Assembly: GCA_037130365.1 (NCBI GenBank) | Contig: JBAXTE010000009.1 | Location: 1-64,000, forward strand | Reading direction: 5' to 3' | Origin: JBAXTE01 sp037130365 | GTDB lineage: Bacteria; Bacteroidota; Bacteroidia; Bacteroidales; WCHB1-69 | DNA: 64,000 nucleotides | In this document: positions 18,113 through 26,811 of the stretch, in pieces | Position numbering within the stretch: the first letter of the stretch is position 1 | How the letters are laid out: every line of letters starts with the position of its first letter | Position numbers and translations under genes: made by a program | The notes under the pieces: model-generated | Databases searched by the model: none | Told to the model about the DNA's origin: nothing | Seen by the model: the letters and a program-made list of their open reading frames with translations, nothing else

Positions 18113-20074
18113 ATGAGTGAAATGTTAGCCGAAATAAGGCGAATTGTAAACGAAGATATAAGTAGTCGTGTATCACAATATGATGTAATATTTGAAGCAA
18201 TTACAAATGCAATTCATGCAAACGCAACAAATATAATTTGTACTTTTCATACAGGAGAATATACTCTTAAAGAACATGATGTTATTGAAATTGCAAATAA
18301 GAAAGTTGATGATATAACAATTTTTGATAATGGAGATGGGTTTAACACTTCAAACTATAACTCCTTTTGTAAATACAGAACAGATTTAAAAAAGGATTTA
18401 GGTTGTAAAGGGGTCGGTCGGTTTGTGTTTTTAAAAGTGTATGACAATGTGCTTTATAAAAGCCAAATTGCAGATGAACAAATAGAAAAAGTGTTTAAGT
18501 TTAATCTTGACTTTAAAACAGAAAATATCAGTACCACTGAAACTAAAATTGAATCAAATACCACTGAATTATTTTTAAAAGGGTTAACTTCACAATACAT
18601 TGATTATGATAAACATATAAATAGACGAATTGATTTGGATTTGGAAATAATTCGTGAAAAGGTGTTGCTAAATCTAATCCCTACATTGTTTTTTTACAAA
18701 AAGAAAGGTGTTTTAATTAAAATAGACTTTGTTGATAGTACAACGTCTAATACTCTATCAATACTGGATTCAGATATTCCAGATTTTTTTGAAACACCAT
18801 TTAAAATTACGGATAAAAACGGATTTAAATATGGCTTTACTTTAAATCATCGAATAGAGAAAGAGAGCGGTAAATTAAATGCATTTTATTGCGCAAACAA
18901 TAGAACCGTATGCGAATTTTCAGATAAAGATTTTAAATTATCATTGCCTTATGGCTATTCAGGTTACATGCTTTTAGAGTCGAACTATTTTGATTCTAAA
19001 GTAAATCACGAAAGAAATAATTTTGATATATTTCCTTTTAAAACAGATGCATTTTCGCTTGTTTCTTGGGAAATGATAAATGCTAAACTCAAGTCAGTCA
19101 TATCTGAAATTGTCAAGGAAGGTATTCCTGAAACAAATAAAATCAATCAGGAAAAATTAGAAGAAATTCAAAATGAAAGACCTTATTTGGTTAGCTATAT
19201 CAATGAAGAAGATATTGACATGGCTGGTTTTTTAGATAAAAAACATCTTATAGAGAAAGCAAAAAAACGTTTTGATGTTGAAAAAGAAAAACTGTTGACA
19301 TCGGCTGGAAAAGAATCATACACAGATGAAGAATTGAGCGATGCAATAGAGATTACACAAAACGAATTAGTATCATATATAAACGATAGAGCACAAGTTT
19401 TGGAACGATTACGAACCTTGCTAAACAAAAAAGAAAGAGTAGAATCCATAATCCATAATTTGTTTATGGAAAGATATTCAGATGATGATTATTTTTCTGT
19501 CGGTAAAAATAATTTATGGTTATTAGATGATAGATTCACAACATATAGTTATGCAGCCAGTGAAAAAAGGATTGCAGAAGTATTAAAACAAATAGGAGAA
19601 GAGTCCGAAGATGTTGAAATTTCCGATGACCGTCCCGATTTATCTCTTTTCTTTTCACATAATCCAAATTCGCCAGAGCGCTTAAAATCGGTACTTGTTG
19701 AGATTAAGCCATTTGATTATCAATCAAAATCAGATAGAAAAAAGTTTGCAGGCATTCAGCAATTAGTAGATTATGTGAAAGCTTTTAAAACAAAAGAAAA
19801 TTTAGAAGAGATATTTGCATTTCTAATAACCGATATTGATGAAAAGCTTACCACTCGATTAAAAGACAATGATTTCATTCCTTTGTTTTCAACTGAATCT
19901 CCAATTTTTCATAAGTTTTTCAATACACTTGGAATTTCTATATATGTTATAAGTGCTCACACTCTAATTAAAGATGCAGAAGCACGCAACAAAGTATTTC
20001 TGGACATTATAAGAAAACAAAGCAGGCTAAATAAGATATTACAATCAAATGAAGCAACTTTGATTTTAGAATAA
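18113..20074 (+). CDS. GHKL ATPase with C-terminal PD-(D/E)xK nuclease domain
   Basis: A 653-aa two-domain protein. The N-terminus is a Bergerat-fold ATPase: EAITNAIHANA (Glu28, Asn32) is the N box, DNGDGF (72-77) the G1 box and GCKGVGRF (97-104) the G2 box, as in Hsp90, MutL and MORC proteins. A middle region and a coiled segment (about 350-450) follow. The C-terminus has RPDLSLFF (Asp509), LVEIK (Glu530, Lys532) and QLVDY (Gln550), the order of PD-(D/E)xK nucleases with a QxxxY motif. An ATP-controlled nuclease clamp acting against foreign DNA is a plausible role. First of six co-directional genes behind a restriction operon. Confidence 0.75.
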   Translation: MSEMLAEIRRIVNEDISSRVSQYDVIFEAITNAIHANATNIICTFHTGEYTLKEHDVIEIANKKVDDITIFDNGDGFNTSNYNSFCKYRTDLKKDLGCKGVGRFVFLKVYDNVLYKSQIADEQIEKVFKFNLDFKTENISTTETKIESNTTELFLKGLTSQYIDYDKHINRRIDLDLEIIREKVLLNLIPTLFFYKKKGVLIKIDFVDSTTSNTLSILDSDIPDFFETPFKITDKNGFKYGFTLNHRIEKESGKLNAFYCANNRTVCEFSDKDFKLSLPYGYSGYMLLESNYFDSKVNHERNNFDIFPFKTDAFSLVSWEMINAKLKSVISEIVKEGIPETNKINQEKLEEIQNERPYLVSYINEEDIDMAGFLDKKHLIEKAKKRFDVEKEKLLTSAGKESYTDEELSDAIEITQNELVSYINDRAQVLERLRTLLNKKERVESIIHNLFMERYSDDDYFSVGKNNLWLLDDRFTTYSYAASEKRIAEVLKQIGEESEDVEISDDRPDLSLFFSHNPNSPERLKSVLVEIKPFDYQSKSDRKKFAGIQQLVDYVKAFKTKENLEEIFAFLITDIDEKLTTRLKDNDFIPLFSTESPIFHKFFNTLGISIYVISAHTLIKDAEARNKVFLDIIRKQSRLNKILQSNEATLILE

Positions 20075-20126
20075 AAAATACTTCTTGTTTCAAACCCCAT
20101 TTATCAAACAAAAAAACAATAAGCAA

Positions 20127-20546
20127 ATGGAAACAACAGATGAACTATTGAGATATATTAAAACTCATGTGCCAAACTTTTCAAATCCTAAAATTATTAG
20201 CAGTGGTGTGGCTTATCACTATACAATGCATTCAGATTTAATTCAAAAAGATGGGCGTATAAAAGGTAGAATAATTGATGAAAATATTGATTGCTCACAG
20301 AATGATTTTGTTTCTATTCCAGCGACAGAGAACAATGGTGTTGTTTTCGCATATGAAAGTTTAGTAGAATCTAAATTGGAAGCTTTCGTTTTACCTGAAG
20401 ATAAACAAAGAATTAAAATTATAAAAAATGATTATAATTCAGCTGTATACGCAAATCATCAGCAGGAAGTTGATTATACTGGTGCCCCACCAACAATTAT
20501 TATTTTGGCTCATGAGATAACAAATTTTCAAATTATTTATCCTTAA
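20127..20546 (+). CDS. Small protein, possibly ADP-ribosyltransferase-like
   Basis: A 139-aa protein. The frame is open from a TTG at 20085, but the ATG at 20127 gives a natural start (METTDELLRYIK). The segment SGVAYHYTMHSDLIQKDG (about residues 25-42) resembles the opening of ART-fold enzymes of the DarT/KptA type (His-x-Thr followed by a helix and a glycine turn). The short length and lack of a clear catalytic Glu make this uncertain. It ends 11 bases before the Ntn-hydrolase gene, so the two products may act together. Otherwise no family recognised. Confidence 0.5.
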   Translation: METTDELLRYIKTHVPNFSNPKIISSGVAYHYTMHSDLIQKDGRIKGRIIDENIDCSQNDFVSIPATENNGVVFAYESLVESKLEAFVLPEDKQRIKIIKNDYNSAVYANHQQEVDYTGAPPTIIILAHEITNFQIIYP

Positions 20547-20557
20547 TTGTTTTTTAT

Positions 20558-21250
20558 ATGACTTATATTGTAGCAGGTAAATTAAGCTCATGCACATGTC
20601 TCATGGCAGATTGTATTGTTAATAGAACAGGTGATACTCCTATATTCACTGACAAAATACGTAAACTTACCAGTTCAGATGATACGTTTTTTTCTGTAAC
20701 GGGTAACTGTTTAATTCCCGAATCTGTTGAAATATTGGATATGTGGTTATTTTCTTTAGGCAGACCAAATGACTTTATTTCAGGTAATAATAGTATAACT
20801 GATTTAGTGAAGTTAATATCATGGCGTTTTGATAAATATCATCGTACAGATGGTGCAAAATTAGATAACAATCGAATATTCTTTATTAATCGTGATTCTG
20901 TAATTTACTATAATTTATTTTATAATGAAAATAATCTCCTTACATCTAATCTTGCTAAAACAGTATTACAGAATAAAAAACAAATTACCAATATGTCGCC
21001 CCATCCTATATCATTTGATTTGATTTCTACAAGTAATCCACTACGCTATTGTAAATCAGTTATTGATGATTTAGCAAAATCGGAAAATAAAGATTTGAAA
21101 GACCGTTTTTCATATATTCAACTTAATAGTGATTCTGATGACATTATTATTTCACCTTTTAAGAAAATATCTGACATAGTTGCAGCTTATGAGGGGGCTG
21201 ATTATAATCTTTTAGATGATATTTCTTTATCATGGGATGAAATAAAATAA
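20558..21250 (+). CDS. Proteasome/HslV-like Ntn-hydrolase
   Basis: A 230-aa protein whose start looks like a proteasome beta or HslV subunit. Thr2 directly follows the initiator Met, so Met removal would expose an N-terminal threonine nucleophile. TYIVAGK is followed by MADCIV (Asp18, equivalent to HslV Asp17) and TDKIRKL (Lys33), which lines up with KKVRRL of HslV. A FSVTGN strand follows, where HslV has FAGG. The second half has no recognised motif. No cognate ATPase (HslU or Mpa) is adjacent, although a GHKL ATPase lies two genes upstream. I infer a self-processing peptidase-like enzyme; substrate unknown. Confidence 0.62.
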   Translation: MTYIVAGKLSSCTCLMADCIVNRTGDTPIFTDKIRKLTSSDDTFFSVTGNCLIPESVEILDMWLFSLGRPNDFISGNNSITDLVKLISWRFDKYHRTDGAKLDNNRIFFINRDSVIYYNLFYNENNLLTSNLAKTVLQNKKQITNMSPHPISFDLISTSNPLRYCKSVIDDLAKSENKDLKDRFSYIQLNSDSDDIIISPFKKISDIVAAYEGADYNLLDDISLSWDEIK

Positions 21251-21286
21251 CTCATCCGAACAAAGCCAAACTAGGTGAATAACATC

Positions 21287-21301
21287 ATAATGTATCATTA
21301 T
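21287..21301. repeat. Palindrome ATAATG-TAT-CATTAT
   Basis: A perfect 6-bp inverted repeat with a 3-base centre, preceded by AATAACAT. A near-identical element lies at 25464-25478, also preceded by AATAACAT. The pair brackets three genes (21348-25071). Function unknown; could be an operator, a cassette boundary or a weak hairpin. Confidence 0.45.
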
Positions 21302-21347
21302 CTTTAATCATTAATTGAAATAAAGTTCATACAAATAACAACAAATA

Positions 21348-22298
21348 ATGAATGCTGAAATTAAATATATTGACATCTTAGATAGAAAAGCTGATTATGA
21401 ATTGATTTATAAAGAAACATTTAGAACAGAATTGGGTCTAAGAGCAATATCAATAATGTATGATGAACATTCCAATGATAAGAAATCACATGACAATATT
21501 TTGAGATTTAAAGACAACATTCAATACAGGCTTTTTTCAGCAACTCATCAATATTTAGTTCTATTAAAAGAGTTATGGGGGGCAGAATCTTATTTGCAAA
21601 ATCTGTATAAAAAAAATCCTCGATATATTAATTCTTTCCCATTTGAAAATCCTTTTTTTGATAAAGTAGAACAAGAATTATCATCTGTTTTTGATAATGT
21701 AATTTTTCAAGTAACTTCAATTTTTGATTATTTAAGTCATATCGTGTGTTATATCACTTTTACAAATAAAACAAATACTCTATATTGGACTAAACTTGCA
21801 AGAGCATCAAGAGGTCAAAATAATGATTTTTCAAACATTGAATTGAAAAATATAATAGACATTGTGGATAGGCGTTTTGTTGGTAAGCTTTATGATTATC
21901 GCTCACGATTAATTCACGATAAAAGAGATAGACACATTTTTAATGCTCAAGCAAAATTGATTGATTTCCAATTTAATTTACAATTGCTACCTTCTGATGT
22001 CGCTCTTAAACACTTTAAGCTCATAAAAGAGGAGATACCTGTAGGTGCAGATGTTACGCTAACATATCTAGCATCATGGTTGATTAAAAGAGCATTTTTT
22101 GAAATTGAAACTATACTGGATGTGTTGTCAATTGAATTAAAAAAAGGGTCAAACTTCCACAGTAATTTGATAAACCCAAAAAGAGGTGATGATGCATTAT
22201 TGTTTATAACAATGAATCCTGAAACAAGACAAGTTGAACCATTATCAAATGGTCTATGGAAGGAATATAAAGAAAAAACCAAATCAGTGAAACAGTAG
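21348..22298 (+). CDS. HEPN-like protein of unknown function
   Basis: A 316-aa helical protein. Residues 165-195 contain DYRSRLIHDKRD, giving an R-x4-H motif (Arg185, His190) at the end of a long helix, as in HEPN-domain RNases and HEPN-like proteins of defence systems. The region before it (about 110-180) is helical with a FDYLSHIV segment, consistent with that fold. No other catalytic signature is seen. A 97-base gap containing a palindrome separates it from the Ntn-hydrolase gene, and it ends 13 bases before the next nuclease-like gene. The HEPN call is tentative. Confidence 0.5.
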   Translation: MNAEIKYIDILDRKADYELIYKETFRTELGLRAISIMYDEHSNDKKSHDNILRFKDNIQYRLFSATHQYLVLLKELWGAESYLQNLYKKNPRYINSFPFENPFFDKVEQELSSVFDNVIFQVTSIFDYLSHIVCYITFTNKTNTLYWTKLARASRGQNNDFSNIELKNIIDIVDRRFVGKLYDYRSRLIHDKRDRHIFNAQAKLIDFQFNLQLLPSDVALKHFKLIKEEIPVGADVTLTYLASWLIKRAFFEIETILDVLSIELKKGSNFHSNLINPKRGDDALLFITMNPETRQVEPLSNGLWKEYKEKTKSVKQ

Positions 22299-22311
22299 CA
22301 AAATCGACTCT

Positions 22312-24057
22312 ATGAAAACAAACTCCAATAATAGCTCCATTAGCTATATGCAATTACTAGAATTTAAATTAGTCTTTCCAGATGAAATACCGTTGTCCGT
22401 TGATGAGTATCTTAAAGGTAGTAATAGGGGGGATATACTAAATGCTGCTTCTCATTTTCTAGGTTTTAACCCCAATAATTCAAAAATATTAGATAATAGG
22501 GAGTTTTTAAGTAATTTTTTTTGCGCTGAAAACAATGATTTAGCTAACTATGTTTATGGTGTAATTAAAAATATCGAGAAAACAGGCACAAAAGTGGGGG
22601 TAATCAATCCATATTCAAGTCTATCATTGTTTGAATGTTGTTATAAAAATGAAGAAAAAGAAGAAACACAATCAAATTCTGATTTTGAAATAAATCTCTT
22701 TAAAGCATATCTTGTATTAAACTCTCAATTTACAAGTAAGCAAAAAATTGCATTTACTTCAACCCAAGATTTACATCCATTATTGATAAATCCCATGGAA
22801 TTGTTTTGTATGCAATATCCGCTTGCTGATAAAGTAAATTACGACATCAATAGGATATGGGTAAATCAGATGTTAAAAGCAACTCATTTATTTGTATTTC
22901 TTGAATCCAATGAGAAAACAGCACCTTTACTTAAAGCTTTTCTTGAGTTTTTTAATAAAAAAAACTGGCAAGATTTTTTAAAAAGCCTACTTCCTTTAAC
23001 CAATCCAATGAAATATGCAGATAATGAAGGATTTATTGATTTTGGTGTAAATAAGAATGATGATTTTCAAGGAAGTTGCTTGTTTATTGAAAAGTTTATT
23101 GTTGATGAAAATGATAGTTTTGATGAAAATGATTTTCTTAGTATTCGGGGTAAACCTTTTTATAAAGTTGAGGATGGAGTCTATCGGGTAATTTTTCCTT
23201 TATTTGTTGTCGAAAAGATATTTAAAGGATTGTATTTTTATTTAAGTGAAGTTAATAAAACGTTAGATAAGCCATTTGGAAATATCAAAAGCTTTTATGG
23301 TGGTGAGTTTTCTGAAAATATCCTGCTTTACAATGTAATGGGAAGCATCTGGAATAATAAATGTTGTAAGTTTTCAGGCAAACAGATTTCTGAAATGAAA
23401 ATTGACGGGTTTATTGATTATTATGTTAGAAAAGGGAAAAATATTTTATTGTTTGAGTCCAAAGATTTTCTTATTAAAGCAGACAAAAAAGCTTCTTTTG
23501 ATTTTAATATTTATGAGAAAGAATTTAAAAAGTTACTCTACTATGAAGACATGCCAAATGGCAAAAGGAAACCAAAAGCTGTAATTCAATTAATAAATAG
23601 TATTCGCAAAATACTTAGAAGAGAGTTTGCCGCTGATAAAGATTATAAATATCGTGAAGTAAATATTTACCCAATTCTAATAATTCATGATTCCCAATAC
23701 GATGTGCCAGGTTTTAATTTTCTTATAAATTATTGGTTTCAGCAGGAGATAGCGTCACTAAAAGAAGAAGGGGTGTATACTCATAATATTAAACCACTTG
23801 TGGTTATTAATATTGATTCACTTTTATATTATCAAGTCGCTCTTGCAGAAAACACACCACTCCACAATATTATAAATCAGTATGAAATTCAAACGAAAGG
23901 TTCAATAAATGACAAATCGGGGTTCGATAATAAGAAATTTGATAAATATATTCCTTTTTCATATTTCATTGATGATTTTTTCAAGAATAAAGGCATTGCA
24001 AAATTCCCTCCCTTATTGGATTTTGTAGCCCCATTGTTATTCAGTAATGATAAATAA
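22312..24057 (+). CDS. PD-(D/E)xK nuclease-like protein
   Basis: A 581-aa protein with an unrecognised N-terminal two thirds. About residues 364-385 read IDGFIDYYVRKGKNILLFES plus K, giving Asp369, Glu382 and Lys384 in the order of PD-(D/E)xK active sites. No membrane segments or signal peptide. It lies 13 bases after the HEPN-like gene and 30 bases before another nuclease-like gene. The large N-terminal part might bind DNA or sense infection, but nothing in the sequence shows this. Confidence 0.58.
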   Translation: MKTNSNNSSISYMQLLEFKLVFPDEIPLSVDEYLKGSNRGDILNAASHFLGFNPNNSKILDNREFLSNFFCAENNDLANYVYGVIKNIEKTGTKVGVINPYSSLSLFECCYKNEEKEETQSNSDFEINLFKAYLVLNSQFTSKQKIAFTSTQDLHPLLINPMELFCMQYPLADKVNYDINRIWVNQMLKATHLFVFLESNEKTAPLLKAFLEFFNKKNWQDFLKSLLPLTNPMKYADNEGFIDFGVNKNDDFQGSCLFIEKFIVDENDSFDENDFLSIRGKPFYKVEDGVYRVIFPLFVVEKIFKGLYFYLSEVNKTLDKPFGNIKSFYGGEFSENILLYNVMGSIWNNKCCKFSGKQISEMKIDGFIDYYVRKGKNILLFESKDFLIKADKKASFDFNIYEKEFKKLLYYEDMPNGKRKPKAVIQLINSIRKILRREFAADKDYKYREVNIYPILIIHDSQYDVPGFNFLINYWFQQEIASLKEEGVYTHNIKPLVVINIDSLLYYQVALAENTPLHNIINQYEIQTKGSINDKSGFDNKKFDKYIPFSYFIDDFFKNKGIAKFPPLLDFVAPLLFSNDK

Positions 24058-24087
24058 GCCAATAGTCAATATTATAAAAATAATTAT

Positions 24088-25071
24088 ATGCTAAGATTTA
24101 ACCGTTATCTAAGCGATGATGCTTTTAAATTCCTGAAAAATAAAGGGTCGTGGATAATCCCCGAAATAATAAATGCTAGGCCATTTAATTGCGCTTTTGC
24201 TTTTGATATTCAAATTAGGGAAAACGATTATTTGATGGTTTATGTAGGAACCACAAGTGTTCTTAAGATTCAATTAGGTGCAGATTTTGTAAATTTCTCA
24301 GCACATAAAACTTATAAGGATAGTTTCCTGAAAAAATACTTATTTACTGATTTGCCTTATGGTGAAATCAGTAATTACCTTGGTCGGATTCTTCCAAAAG
24401 TGGATTCAAGATATTTTGAAAATCACAAAGAAGGCTATTATCAAAATTACTTATGTTATCATTTGGGGGAAGTTGCAAGCAAAGATTCTCCATTTATTAT
24501 TTTTGATAGAGAATGTGTTTTAGGTTTCGATAATAGCAATGAAAAAATAAATCATCTGACACCATTGAAAAATAAATATGAACAAATTAGAACCGATTTA
24601 CAAGAAAATAATTCAAAAAGATGGGGTATGCCAAAGTTAAAATCACTGGGAGACGAGTTGGATATGTTGGCCATTGATAATAATTGCAATCTCATTTGTA
24701 TAGAATTAAAACATTCATTAAATGGTTCTGGTATTTATTGGACTCCGCTTCAAGTTTCATTATATCGAGACGCATTTGAAAGTGCTAACAATCAAGTTGT
24801 TTTTGATAGCATTAAGAAAATAATCTCTCAAAAAGCAGAATTAGGACTTTTACCTGATTGTGTAAATAGTATCATGGATAAAAACAATTCATTCAATAAA
24901 ATCATTTCACTTGTTGCAGTAGGAGGAGAGGTGAACAAAAAAATGAGTTGTTGGAGTAAATTTGAAGAAGTATGTGCTAAAAGTCCAAAAGATTTACAAA
25001 ACCAAATATTTGTTTTCAATGAGAATAATTTAGGTAATTACATGTCAGTAATTAGTGGAGTATTGGGCTAA
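24088..25071 (+). CDS. PD-(D/E)xK nuclease-like protein (NucS/DUF91-like)
   Basis: A 327-aa protein with a C-terminal nuclease-type core: GDELDMLAID (Asp192), then ICIELKHS (Glu206, Lys208) and then TPLQVSLYRDAF (Gln222 to Tyr226, a QxxxY motif). This order is like the RecB/NucS branch of PD-(D/E)xK enzymes. The N-terminal half is not recognised. It is the last gene of the co-directional cluster, 30 bases after the 581-aa nuclease-like gene; a 1-kb non-coding spacer follows. Confidence 0.62.
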   Translation: MLRFNRYLSDDAFKFLKNKGSWIIPEIINARPFNCAFAFDIQIRENDYLMVYVGTTSVLKIQLGADFVNFSAHKTYKDSFLKKYLFTDLPYGEISNYLGRILPKVDSRYFENHKEGYYQNYLCYHLGEVASKDSPFIIFDRECVLGFDNSNEKINHLTPLKNKYEQIRTDLQENNSKRWGMPKLKSLGDELDMLAIDNNCNLICIELKHSLNGSGIYWTPLQVSLYRDAFESANNQVVFDSIKKIISQKAELGLLPDCVNSIMDKNNSFNKIISLVAVGGEVNKKMSCWSKFEEVCAKSPKDLQNQIFVFNENNLGNYMSVISGVLG

Positions 25072-26096
25072 TACGCCATAACTTAAAACAAGCAGAAAAT
25101 TCATAGGTAGAAAGTAACTAACAATAATGGAAGCACGAGTAAAATTTTAGCATTCCCTCCCACAAACCAAAAGCAGGTAATAAATCGTCCTCTGCCTCCG
25201 AAAATCAGCACCAGCCTGCAAAATCCCCGCCCTTCACTTAAAATGAAGCGTTCAGGGCTTGCTTGGTCTTTTCCAGGCTTCCCCACAGCATCCCACAGTT
25301 GTTTTTTTCTGTCACACTTCTTGCAAAATTATCCCACATGGCACATTGCTTTCCCGAAAAAAGCAATAAGCCAACCATCCCACAAAAGCAAAAAGGCGCT
25401 ACATTCCAACCACCACCACCATTCCGCTTGTGCCAGAAATAAAACAACCCAAAGCTAAATAACATAATGTGGCATTATAGTATATTCCCGATGGGCTCCA
25501 CTACGTTACGGGGTTGCCACCCAATATCCTATAAAAACATTATATTAAATAGCCGCACAGGCATCCCACAGTTCCCACTCCGTTGCCACAAATCCCCACC
25601 GCCCATTTATAAGGTGTAGGGTAAGTAAAGCATAAAATTTTATGGCAAAGTGCTTAAAAGCAGGTTCATTCGCTCTCACTACGTTACGTTTCGGACACTC
25701 CGTTCATTTCGCTTTGCTACAATCACTACATTATCCTTCACTACACTTTGCATTCGTTCATTTCTCCAGCGCAGCACCGCACAGCAAAAGTGCCTCACTC
25801 ATTCCACTCCACAATCAAAACCAACAAATCTTTCACTACGCATCTACAGGCATAATTTAAACATTTTTAAATAAACAAAATTCTATAAAGCAAATTATAC
25901 CTGACAGTTGCTACGTTCAAACCTTAAATCAATTGTTTCGTTACATTCAATCACCACCCTTGCTCATCCATCCCACATATAACAAGGTATGCTTTACTTC
26001 CCCCACTAAGTATTTGTCCCCTTTATGCTCATAATACCTCTCATAATTTAGGTACAGTTATTGTTTATTTAAGCTATTGAAATTCAATTTTAAACT
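25072..26096. other. 1-kb non-coding, C-biased spacer with short repeats
   Basis: No convincing gene. The plus strand is unusually rich in C compared with the surroundings. The heptamer TCCCACA occurs six times (25158, 25291, 25332, 25378, 25564 and 25971). CACTACGTTACG occurs twice (25499 and 25677), with further CACTAC copies near 25724, 25742 and 25839. A palindrome lies at 25464-25478. Short open frames of 60-75 codons on both strands have low-complexity, unlikely products. The composition differs from all coding genes in the window, suggesting a separate origin or a structured or regulatory role. Confidence 0.6.
25464..25478. repeat. Palindrome ATAATG-TGG-CATTAT
   Basis: A perfect 6-bp inverted repeat with a 3-base centre, preceded by AATAACAT. 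It matches the element at 21287-21301 in arms, spacing and leading octamer. Confidence 0.45.
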
Positions 26097-26633
26097 ATGA
26101 AAAAAATCACACCAATCATTATCCTATTACTTTTTTCTTTTAAAAGTTATAGTCAAGATTTAAATAATTCAAACCTTATTAAAGAGTCTCGTAAATTATA
26201 TATTGACAGTCTTTTAAGTATTTATAAAGGCAATATTAAAGACCCGATAATTCTATATTCTAATGAACTTCCAAATAATTATACTCTTCCTCCTTCAAAT
26301 ATTTTAAATTTAGAGGCAAACTGGTACAGCTATTATAGTACATGTAAACAAAGAACAAAAATCAATACTAATTACAAAGTAGAAGAAATTTCAGACACAA
26401 CTATTATAATTGGATTCTATTTAGTTAGGGAATATAGAAAACACTTTTTATTTTTATTTCCGACAAAAGGCTCAATAATCAGACCTTTAAATTATTCAAA
26501 AAACAACTATAATGATTTTTGTGAAAAAAATTATTATATGCAATTCTATTATAAATACGATTGTATAAATCATAAATGGATATTAGTTCCTGAACATTCA
26601 TTTCGTAATTATCCAAAAGTTTTTGAAATTTAG
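26097..26633 (+). CDS. Secreted hypothetical protein
   Basis: A 178-aa protein with a signal peptide (MKKITPIIILLLFSFKSYSQ) whose SYSQ end is a typical Bacteroidota signal peptidase I site. The mature part is rich in Asn, Lys and Tyr, with no recognised domain. There is no Cys at the cleavage site, so it is not a lipoprotein. It is the only exported protein in the element and lies isolated between the C-biased spacer and the hairpin region. Function unknown. Confidence 0.6.
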   Translation: MKKITPIIILLLFSFKSYSQDLNNSNLIKESRKLYIDSLLSIYKGNIKDPIILYSNELPNNYTLPPSNILNLEANWYSYYSTCKQRTKINTNYKVEEISDTTIIIGFYLVREYRKHFLFLFPTKGSIIRPLNYSKNNYNDFCEKNYYMQFYYKYDCINHKWILVPEHSFRNYPKVFEI

Positions 26634-26712
26634 AGCCTTATTATAGATAAAAAAACAAAAAGCAAGCAAAGATAGGTTGGCTTTCCCCAAGTATATCAAA
26701 ACTCTCATTATA

Positions 26713-26807
26713 AGGCTATCAAGGTCGTGGCACTTCGTGTTTTGCAATATAAATCTCCAGTCAGCCAAAGGCTGATAGTATTTATATCGCAAAAACCTTG
26801 ACAGCCT
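26713..26807 (+). ncRNA. 95-nt imperfect hairpin, candidate structured RNA
   Basis: Three nested pairings are seen. 26713-26725 pairs with 26795-26807 (12 of 13). 26740-26754 pairs with 26780-26794 (14 of 15). TCAGCC (26761-26766) pairs with GGCTGA (26770-26775). A small bulge hairpin CAC-TTC-GTG lies at 26731-26739. Both mismatches are A opposite C. A GCCA/TGGC stem and a long T-rich run follow (26812-26850), which would suit termination. Either strand could be the functional one; plus is assumed from the T-run. No RNA family is recognised. Confidence 0.5.
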
Positions 26808-26811
26808 ACTA

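Noticed and set aside
20085..20126. Longer form of the small gene from a TTG at 20085
   Set aside because: The extension is lysine- and asparagine-rich with no sign of conservation; the ATG at 20127 is the simpler start.
25101..25465. Two minus-strand frames in the spacer
   Set aside because: Same compositional artefact; products rich in Gly, Phe and Cys without domain features.
25642..25874. Two overlapping plus-strand frames (72 and 74 codons) in the C-biased spacer
   Set aside because: Low-complexity, Ser-, His- and Phe-rich products caused by composition; no ribosome binding site or homologous pattern.
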